In this document: piece by piece, positions 57,046 to 64,000 of the stretch | How positions within the stretch are numbered: the stretch's first letter is position 1 | Layout of the letters: each line of letters opens with the position of its first letter | Assembly (NCBI GenBank): GCA_947568835.1 | Contig: OX387608.1 | Location: 18,758,535-18,822,534, forward strand | Source of the DNA: Protonemura montana | Taxonomy: Eukaryota; Arthropoda; Insecta; Plecoptera; Nemouridae | Length of the DNA: 64,000 nucleotides | Reading direction: 5' to 3' | Program-made: the position numbers and the translations under genes | The notes under the pieces: model-generated | What the model was told of the DNA's origin: nothing | The model's database searches: none | Seen by the model: only the letters and a program-made list of their open reading frames with translations

Positions 57046-58352
57046 GAAGACGGGACAGAAATTACTGAAATAAGCATGTGAGACGAACAAAATAATATGT
57101 ACTCCGAAAAGTGTATTCAAAATCTAAAAATGTGCTTATTTTATCATAACTATTTGACCGATTATTCTGAAAAACGCATGGGGGGTCGAAGTTGAGAACA
57201 TAAAAATGTGCTCTGCAAATTCGGTTCAAAGCAACGCAAGCGTTTGGCCGCTGAAGCGCGAACAAACAAACACACACACATTATGGTTTTAAGACTCATG
57301 TCCAGTGTCGGACTGGCCAGGGCAGCCAGGCGGCAAATGCCGCCGGGGCCTTCATCCGGCCGGGGCCCCTGGGGCCCCAGCCGGCTGGATTTTTTAAATT
57401 TGATTTTCGTGCTTAAACCCACAAATCAGGGTTCCAAACAGAATTTTGGGAAAATTTCTAAGAACACTTTTGTAGACTTACGGAATAACATTGTATGCCT
57501 GTCATTCGGGCCTCGCGACACCGACACAAACGGGGCCCCGGTTCAGCCACCGCCGCGAAACCTAAGCAATTAGCTAGTGTTGTCGCAAACACCCACCGGA
57601 TTTTGACCCCACGGCCTCCCATCCCGTCGGCTGCGATCAAGCTTTTATCTGGCGGGATGAAAGCGAAGGGACGGGTACAATAAACTAGTCATCGATAGAT
57701 TTCGGTGAGAAAAAGGTTTCACGGGCACCCTGAACGCTTTGTTGTGTTTTGGACAACAACTATTTGCAAGTGCGGTAGGGCGGCAAGCGCGGTAGTAAAG
57801 GAACAGACAGTCCTTTGCAATTTGCCGACTCAGAGGCAGAGCTGGAAACGCTTTCCTTATTCCTCATGGAACGGATGGTTGAATAATCATGTCCACATGG
57901 CGCTTATGAGTACTCCATTGACTAAAAAACGATTTTATCCCTTAAAGTGCTCGGACATAATAGACAATTTTATTTTACTGTAAACATTCTGACCACTTTA
58001 TGTGATTACAATTATTTTGATTACAAACTCTAATTACATCGTTTCAAACACTAAAACATGAGTTGTAATATAATTTATGTCTGATGGAACAATATCTCTG
58101 TATTTATGTCATACTTTCGCGTTGCTAAGCTTTCCATACATGGACCATCGACATCTTTTATTACGCGACTATAGTAGTAGTAGTATATAATAAGTATAGT
58201 AGTAGTATACAGGACTATACAGGACTGCACCTAGCATGCGGCTGTGCACGAAACGTTTAACGAAACGTTAAAAAAAGACCCAACATTTTCACGCGGGTGT
58301 CGCGACCTCCACTTGGAAAATACAAAATGTCAATTCCAGGACGCTCCAAAAT
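57046..58352. other. no recognised gene
   Basis: A strongly GC-rich stretch at 57300-57390 (gccggggcc and ggccccgg motifs) and ORFs 57208-57573 and 57495-57683 are unrecognised. There is a short tagtag microsatellite at 58171-58210. Confidence 0.3.
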
Positions 58353-58646
58353 TACTTGCGAGTGCTTTTTTCATTGCTAGTAATGTAATTATAATAGGTA
58401 ATCGACAACATGCATTGTTAAACATTGTGATAATGCATTCTGAAGTTAAGAACGCACAAAAATATCGTCTTGAAGACTAGAATTTCGTTTTCTTTTTTGA
58501 AAATTCGAAAAGTCGTGTGGATTTAAGATTATCTGAGAATTCTTGTTAAATTCTCCTAAAAAAATTCCATTGAATTTTTTTGAACATTTTTCGGACTTGT
58601 CTTCAATCACACCGTATGCTTCTTTTGTTTGCCAATGCGCGTATCT
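58353..58646 (+). repeat. head block preceding array A7
   Basis: Near-identical to 28735-29029, again ending in ttgccaatgcgcgtatc just before 5S-like units. Confidence 0.85.
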
Positions 58647-59135
58647 AGAAGACGATCCCTCCAACGTCTCTCCCGAACAGAACTGGTCATGTGTATGATG
58701 AACACCCATCCAATACCTGACCCAGCGCAGTGTTGCTTAACTTTCATCCCTCCAACCTCTCCCCCAAACAGAACTGGTCATCATGTGTTCGATGGTCACC
58801 CATCCCAGACCTGATCCTGCGCAGTGTTGCTTAACTTTCATCCGTCCAACCTCTCCGGAATAAAACTGATCATGTGTATGATGGTCACCCTTCCAATACC
58901 TGACCCAGCGCAATGTTACTTAACTTTCATCACTCCAACCTCTCCCGAACGGAATTGGTCATGAGTAAGATGGTCACCTATCCAATACCTGACCCAGCTC
59001 AGTGTTGCTTAACTTTCATCCCTCCAACCTCTCTCCCAAACAGAACTGGTCATGTGTATGATAGTCACCCATGCAATACGGTAACCCAGCGCAGTGTGGT
59101 TTTATTCTTATCCCTTCGACCTCTAGGAATGTCGA
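58647..59135 (-). repeat. 5S-rRNA-like tandem array A7
   Basis: About five units in the A1 orientation, ending in the tail tgtggttttattcttatccc that also follows A4 at 39197. Confidence 0.88.
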
Positions 59136-59816
59136 AAATGTAGTAATGTAGTACCCTTTTAGCATTGGCCGGGTGTGTATTGCGAATGGTGCATATTGAA
59201 GGTAATTGTGAATGAAAACAAAGTGGAATGCTTACCTTGAGGCTTGATAAATCTTCATTTTTCTTCAATTTTCTGTCTGATAGTGTCTCTTCCTTTTTCT
59301 TGAAAAATAACCCCTGTTCTTTATATGCTTACTAAAACATTGCCGCGTAGACATGATCAAAGTCAGTTTCGGCCATTCACGAACCCACAAAAATCGCGTA
59401 AGTTTTCACGAGTATGACAAGGTAAACTCTGCAACATCTATCACTCCTACACGATTTGCCATGTGAAAATGCGCCAAATATAGTCAGCTGCTAAAGTGTG
59501 GGGGGGGGGGGGGGGAGAAAAAATGATTACTACTGAACTAAATTGTAATACCATCTAGCAGTCCAATACAGACATAGTTCTCTGCGGATATTTTTTATAA
59601 AACCACTTTGTGCCGCTTGAATTCGCTGTAAGTCTCTCATACCATGCATTCACGAACATGACCGTGTCACATTGAAGTTGTTGGGTGAGAAATTATGTCA
59701 AATCGCTAAATCTGGGCCTAGAATGTCATTAGGTATATTCTTTTCCACTAACCGGGCTGTCGATCGTCATTTTTACTTACAACGTTAATTACCGCTATTA
59801 TTTCTGTTGATTGTAT
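59136..59816. other. no gene; diverged repeat pieces
   Basis: 59515-59722 is an inverted, diverged copy of 42905-43105. 59731-59803 matches 27464-27532. A run of 16 G lies at 59500-59515. Confidence 0.5.
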
Positions 59817-60066
59817 ATTTTAAAGCATAAAACTTAAAAATAAAACGTTATCCAGAAACCTACCAACATTTTTCAGATTTCGATTTTTTTTTAAAACAAT
59901 AAGTTGCAGAAAGAAAATCCCGCATTCAAAGATTAAATTCCAATTTTATAGCATACAAGTAAAGAACCTAAATGAGCCTGATGGTTAATTTCTCTTAAGA
60001 TTAAAAGTAACCATCGACAAGGATGAAATGGATTTCCTTGTTTCAATTCACAGACTCCATGTAAAC

Positions 60067-63000
60067 CAGGCTCGTAAACCTATCCGCATCAAGGTGTCAA
60101 CAAGAAAGAAGGTACTCTAAGAACTCTAAGAATTCGGTTGTAATTTTGCATCAAAATATTTGTAGCTTAGCCAATAAGATAGAAGAGCTTGAGTTATGCA
60201 TTGACATGATGGAAAGGCAGATAGACATTATATGTATATCTGAGCATTGGCTGTCTTTGAATCAATTTGACTCTATTGTTATTAATGACTTTGCTCTGGC
60301 CACATACTTTACAAGGAATGAGGCTAAGGGTGGGGGTGTAGCCATTTACACTAGAATGTCCAAAAACATACAGTATAAATCTAGACCTGACATTGCCAAG
60401 CTATCAGTGGTGAAATGTTTTGAAGTGTGTGCGATCCAACTACTTACACGCACTCCAGTAATAATTGTTACTATTTACAGAACACCTCAAGACACATTGC
60501 TTGGCAAGTTCATGTCAAAACTAGAAGTGTTATTCAGAAATATTAGTGATCACACTCCCAATAGTAATGTATGTATTATCGGCGACTTCAATGTTGACTT
60601 CAATACAGAATCTAATAAAAAAATTGAACTCATCAATTTAATGAACATGTATAACTTCAAGAGCAATATAGACGATTTTACAAGATGCACAACTAATTCG
60701 TCAACAATTATTGACAATGTACTAACTAATTTTAAGCTCTGCACTAAGCCTATTAATGTAGTCACTGCACTATCTGATCATTTTGGACAGATGGTAACAG
60801 TACCTTACGTAATGGATAATTGTGTTGCAGTACCGAAACCCGTTAAACATGTTACTCGCAGAGTTTTCAAAGACGCGAATATTATAGAATTTATTCACGA
60901 CATCAGTATTGAAAGTTGGCTTGAAGTATTGCAATCTCAGTCAACGAACCAAAAGTTTGATAGTTTCTTAAAAACATTCCTAATGTACTTCGATAAACAT
61001 TTCCCCAAGAAGTCAATCACTATTCAAAATAGATCTAGACCTGCGTGGATAACGGAGCAACTGAAAGAAATGACCCGGGTTAAACGTAGACTTTATAGTG
61101 AAAGCAAAATTAATAGCTCACATGAATTTAAGATTAAATTCAAGATGTACAAAAAAAAACTAGCTAAAGATATTGCTAACGCTAAAAGAGAGTTCAATGA
61201 TAACTTCATTGTTAATGCTGACAACAAAATAAAGGCAACTTGGAAGGTAATTAATACGACCAGGGGCGAAGGAAGTACTAGAAATGCGGATAGAGATATC
61301 AAGTTATCTATAAACAACAAGGAGATCACTAACCATACCGAGGTTGCTGAAGCTTTCAATACTTACTATAATTCAATAGCACATTCAATAATAGACTATA
61401 ATATTGATACTTCAACTGAGTGCCACAATAAATTATCTAATATGTGTACGAAGGTTACTGTTGGTAACAGTATGACACTGGAAAGCACAACACCAGCGGA
61501 GATTATTGAAGTAATAAGCAAACTAAAATCTAAGAAAAGTTCAGGCTGGGATGAGGTGCCGATAGATATTCTAAAGCACAGCTCTCGATTTATAGCGTTA
61601 CCCATTGCCGACATTTGTAATATGTCGTTCAGTGAAGGGGTGTTTCCTGATAAACTTAAATACGCCATAATTAAACCTTTGTTTAAAAAGGGAAAGAAAA
61701 ACAACATGTCAAATTATAGACCATTGGCCTTACTCCCCACATTTTCAAAAATATTGGAGAAGACATTTTTGAGGAGATTAATGTACTTTCTCAAAAAAAA
61801 TTCAATATTATATGAGGGACAGCATGGATTCAGAGAAAACCATTCCACGACATCAGCCACACATGACCTATTGAACTCTGTTAATGATGGCTTAAATAAC
61901 AATGAGATTACCGCTACAATCCTATGTGATTTATCTAAGGCCTTTGACACTATTGACAGCAAACTCTTAATTATGAAATTAGAGTACTATGGTATACACA
62001 ATGAGGCTTTACATTGGATTTCCTCCTACCTCTCATTAAGGAAACATAGGGTAGATATTCTAAATAACTATAATAGTAGTATGAGCCATGTTGCTAGTTC
62101 ATCATGGGCTAGTTCTAATAACGGACTCCCACAGGGTGCTATCCTATCACCAATTTTATTTTGTATTTATGTAAATGACTTGCCGGCCAATATTCCTGAC
62201 GGTGTAAAAATCGTGCAATACGCCGATGATACTAGCTTAGTAGTTAGAGGTAATACTGATATAGAATTCAGAAATAATATAAGAAATGTAGTTGTAGAAC
62301 TTGATGCATGGTTCACTGCCAACAAGCTTAAATTAAACTGCGAGAAAACATATCTTATTCGTTATAAAGCCCAAGGTAATTGTAAGGAGGAGCCGATTAT
62401 TGTTAATGATGCACCTCTATCATTTGTAGAATGCACCAAGTTCCTAGGTATCTCAGTGGACCATCGACTCAAGTGGGGGAATCATATTACCAACTTATGC
62501 AAGCAACTAAGCGCCGAGTGCTATAAATTTTATCAACTAGTCAAACATTGTAGTCATAAAACAGCACTTCTAGTGTATTTCGCTCAAGTGCAAAGCAGGT
62601 TACAATATGGTTTGAGATTCTGGGGGAATGCAGTAAATGTAAAAAAGGTGTTTTTGTACCAAAAAAGAATAATAAGAATTCTTACTAGAGCATCATATAG
62701 AGAATCTTGTAGATTACTTTTTGAAAAGCTCAACGTTTTAACGCTGTCAGAATTGTATATCCTAGATATTGTAATGGTTGTATTTGACAATCAGTCGCTT
62801 TTTATATCTAATGACACTGTACATAATTTTAATACTAGACAAAGATTGAAATATCATCCGACACCTCTACATCCAAGACTTACCGATTATGACCCTATGA
62901 ATATGGGAGTCAAAATATGCAACCATTTACCAATTAGTATCAGGGTATCAAACGACGGTAGAAGAGCGTCAAGAAATATCTTTAAACATGAGGTAAAAAT

Positions 63001-63261
63001 TTTCTTATCCAAACATTGTTTTTATACACTGGATGAATTTTTTAACACTACTTTTTAATATGACAAGCTTCAATAAGTTCATTAGTATTTCAGTAGTGTA
63101 ATATAAGCTGTGTAAACAAAGATCATAAGTTAGATTAGAATATTATATCATATGGATTATCATTTATATCATATTTTATCATGTGCTGATGCACTATGTC
63201 TGTACACCAGCATTTCCCATCTAATGTAATGGTTTTGATGACAATAAACAACAATACAAAT
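60067..63261 (+). mobile_element. LINE (CR1/Jockey-like), young, nearly complete ORF2
   Basis: Ends are fixed by the empty R1 site at 786-787. The target duplication is at most ac (60065-60066 and 63262-63263). After the ORF come about 200 bp of AT-rich 3' UTR and an irregular tail (acaataaacaacaatacaaa). No ORF1 or 5' UTR is present, so it is 5'-truncated at or just before the endonuclease. Confidence 0.92.
60146..63058 (+). CDS. LINE ORF2: AP-like endonuclease + reverse transcriptase
   Basis: About 970 codons without a stop. The endonuclease (residues 1-210) has HQNICSLANKIEELE, ISEHWL with its Glu, GGGVAIY, IIGDFNVDF and SDHFGQ. The reverse transcriptase (about 490-760) has NYRPLALLPTFSKILEK, GQHGFRENHSTT, LCDLSKAFDTID, NGLPQGAILSPILFCIYVND and the catalytic QYADDTSLVV, then KFLGISVDHRLKWGNHI. 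The C-terminus is HCFYTLDEFF. The first codon of the frame as given is TTG, and the frame is open upstream to the element border at 60067, so the true start was lost with the 5' end. The first in-frame ATG is near 60206. All key residues appear present. It copies its own RNA at a nicked target. Confidence 0.93.
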   Translation: MHQNICSLANKIEELELCIDMMERQIDIICISEHWLSLNQFDSIVINDFALATYFTRNEAKGGGVAIYTRMSKNIQYKSRPDIAKLSVVKCFEVCAIQLLTRTPVIIVTIYRTPQDTLLGKFMSKLEVLFRNISDHTPNSNVCIIGDFNVDFNTESNKKIELINLMNMYNFKSNIDDFTRCTTNSSTIIDNVLTNFKLCTKPINVVTALSDHFGQMVTVPYVMDNCVAVPKPVKHVTRRVFKDANIIEFIHDISIESWLEVLQSQSTNQKFDSFLKTFLMYFDKHFPKKSITIQNRSRPAWITEQLKEMTRVKRRLYSESKINSSHEFKIKFKMYKKKLAKDIANAKREFNDNFIVNADNKIKATWKVINTTRGEGSTRNADRDIKLSINNKEITNHTEVAEAFNTYYNSIAHSIIDYNIDTSTECHNKLSNMCTKVTVGNSMTLESTTPAEIIEVISKLKSKKSSGWDEVPIDILKHSSRFIALPIADICNMSFSEGVFPDKLKYAIIKPLFKKGKKNNMSNYRPLALLPTFSKILEKTFLRRLMYFLKKNSILYEGQHGFRENHSTTSATHDLLNSVNDGLNNNEITATILCDLSKAFDTIDSKLLIMKLEYYGIHNEALHWISSYLSLRKHRVDILNNYNSSMSHVASSSWASSNNGLPQGAILSPILFCIYVNDLPANIPDGVKIVQYADDTSLVVRGNTDIEFRNNIRNVVVELDAWFTANKLKLNCEKTYLIRYKAQGNCKEEPIIVNDAPLSFVECTKFLGISVDHRLKWGNHITNLCKQLSAECYKFYQLVKHCSHKTALLVYFAQVQSRLQYGLRFWGNAVNVKKVFLYQKRIIRILTRASYRESCRLLFEKLNVLTLSELYILDIVMVVFDNQSLFISNDTVHNFNTRQRLKYHPTPLHPRLTDYDPMNMGVKICNHLPISIRVSNDGRRASRNIFKHEVKIFLSKHCFYTLDEFFNTTF

Positions 63262-63561
63262 ACATTTGGTATCATCTCACGCATGTGGTTTTGTGGAACT
63301 GGTTAACAGAATGGTTGCTACCCGCTTCTAAAAATAACACACCCTTTTCGCTACCTGTCAATCGCGATCCCGCCGACAGGCTCACAAATTCCGCATTTTC
63401 TGACAGCCTGAGCCGAGTCGGTAAGGTGTTCATGTAGTTCCTAGGCAGTGCCACTAAAATCCCGCAATTGCTAGCTGCTGGCACCCCAAACGACTGCTGC
63501 GATCATGGTGTGGTTCCTAAGAAGGTCCAAAAAGTTGGCAGAAACTTTAACACAGACTGTA

Positions 63562-64000
63562 AAGGCCCGTTCACAATTGCAGTAGCAGTAGCAGTAGCAG
63601 TAACGCAGACGCAGAATTCGAATTGAGGCATTCACAACAACAGTAGCAGTAAGCCACCAGCCAATAGAAAACGAGAAAATGAGCCAATAGAAAGTCAGTG
63701 GCTGCCATTTTGGATGCGGGTGACAGCTGATAGTTTGGTTTCCAACAGCACGCACAAGTTTCGAAGTAATAACCGCAGAGATAAATATTGATACTAGTAA
63801 TGGATAAAAATCAAACGGTTGCCGCATTTCAATGCTGTGTAACAGTTACGCTTGCCTGTACATATTTATTAAAAAAACGGAGACAACAAAGGCCTCGAAG
63901 GTGGTGGGTTCGTCCAATCAACCAACGTCGGCATGAGCAAGGGGATTTTAATAATCTTCTCCATGAGATCATATAGCGCTGGGCAACTTATGTATAAATT
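63562..64000 (+). mobile_element. PIF/Harbinger element, left end, runs off the window
   Basis: ggcccgttcacaattgcagt at 63563 is a Harbinger-type end, preceded by taa (a likely 3-bp target). It interrupts R1, which elsewhere continues from the same point. A gcagta repeat follows at 63584-63603. The right end is beyond the window. Confidence 0.75.
63788..63976 (+). CDS. Harbinger (HARBI1/ALP1-like) transposase, N-terminus
   Basis: 62 codons with KKRRQQRPRRWWVRPINQRR followed by HEQGDFNNLLHEI, the conserved start of PIF/Harbinger transposases (RRRWWVRP...R...G.F..L..E). A stop follows HEII, where intact proteins continue, so the frame is cut or shifted here. The DDE domain would lie beyond the edge. 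Nuclear DNA transposition is the family role. Confidence 0.72.
   Translation: MILVMDKNQTVAAFQCCVTVTLACTYLLKKRRQQRPRRWWVRPINQRRHEQGDFNNLLHEII

Larger units (their letters stand above)
59817..63561 (+). repeat. R1 interspersed repeat, copy c, interrupted by a LINE and a Harbinger element
   Basis: 59817-60066 and 63262-63561 together form one R1. The left part matches the inverse of 5830-6012 and then 714-786; the right part matches 787-1088. It is cut by the LINE at 60067-63261 and again at cagactgtaa, where a Harbinger end begins. Confidence 0.85.

Noticed and set aside
3797..59135. Many 60-90 codon ORFs with QCCLTFIPPTSLPNRTG-like repeats
   Set aside because: They are translations of the 91-bp 5S-like unit. 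91 is not a multiple of 3, so the frame cycles through units, and the same DNA gives ORFs on both strands.
60550..62790. Minus-strand hydrophobic ORFs within the LINE
   Set aside because: Antisense shadows of ORF2.

Overview
The window looks like repeat-rich intergenic DNA from an invertebrate animal, probably an arthropod. It is AT-rich and nearly every recognisable coding stretch belongs to a eukaryotic transposon: P, Kolobok, hAT, PIF/Harbinger, CR1/Jockey-type LINEs and a gag-pol protease fragment. The other genes are a tRNA-Gly and a truncated tRNA-Leu transcribed from pol III-type genes. The arthropod call is inference only; one TATA box with a TCAGT initiator fits it. I see no convincing intact host protein gene.

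Layout. 1-395 is the start of a THAP zinc-finger gene on the minus strand, cut by the window edge. 714-6012 holds an inverted pair of a repeat called R1 here, around a composite repeat (C) that ends in a 5S-rRNA-like tandem array. 6688-8730 is a broken P-element transposase. 10664-12595 is a hAT-type element with a LINE inserted in it. 13355-18825 is a Kolobok transposon with TTAA target sites, a decayed THAP/DDE transposase on + and a convergent ORF with a P2RX7-type C-terminal domain on -. 20515-21462 is a Harbinger-like element with a MADF exon. 26500-27120 is a retroelement protease. 27611-28325 is a 50-bp tandem array. 28735-31520 is a 5S-like array split by a LINE. 32949-37216 and 51143-54685 are two copies of a 3.5-kb element with about 570-bp terminal inverted repeats and TAG target duplications. 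38494-39230 holds the tRNA sequences and a 5S-like array in the opposite orientation. 40818-46905 is rich in 36-, 41- and 12-bp tandem repeats and ends in another 5S-like array. 49807-51057 is a second hAT copy. 60067-63261 is a LINE with a 970-codon open endonuclease/reverse-transcriptase frame, inserted in an R1 copy. 63562 to the end starts a Harbinger element.

Two things stand out. First, seven arrays of a roughly 91-bp unit carry the box A to box C region of 5S rRNA, the pol III internal promoter. They occur at a fixed place in a larger repeat and next to tRNA genes. Second, the window contains its own controls for insertion: four elements (three LINEs and the TAG-flanked element) can be compared with a paralogous empty site inside the same 64 kb, which fixes their ends and target duplications. 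The two copies of the TAG-flanked element also have their distinguishable outer ends exchanged relative to the same interior.
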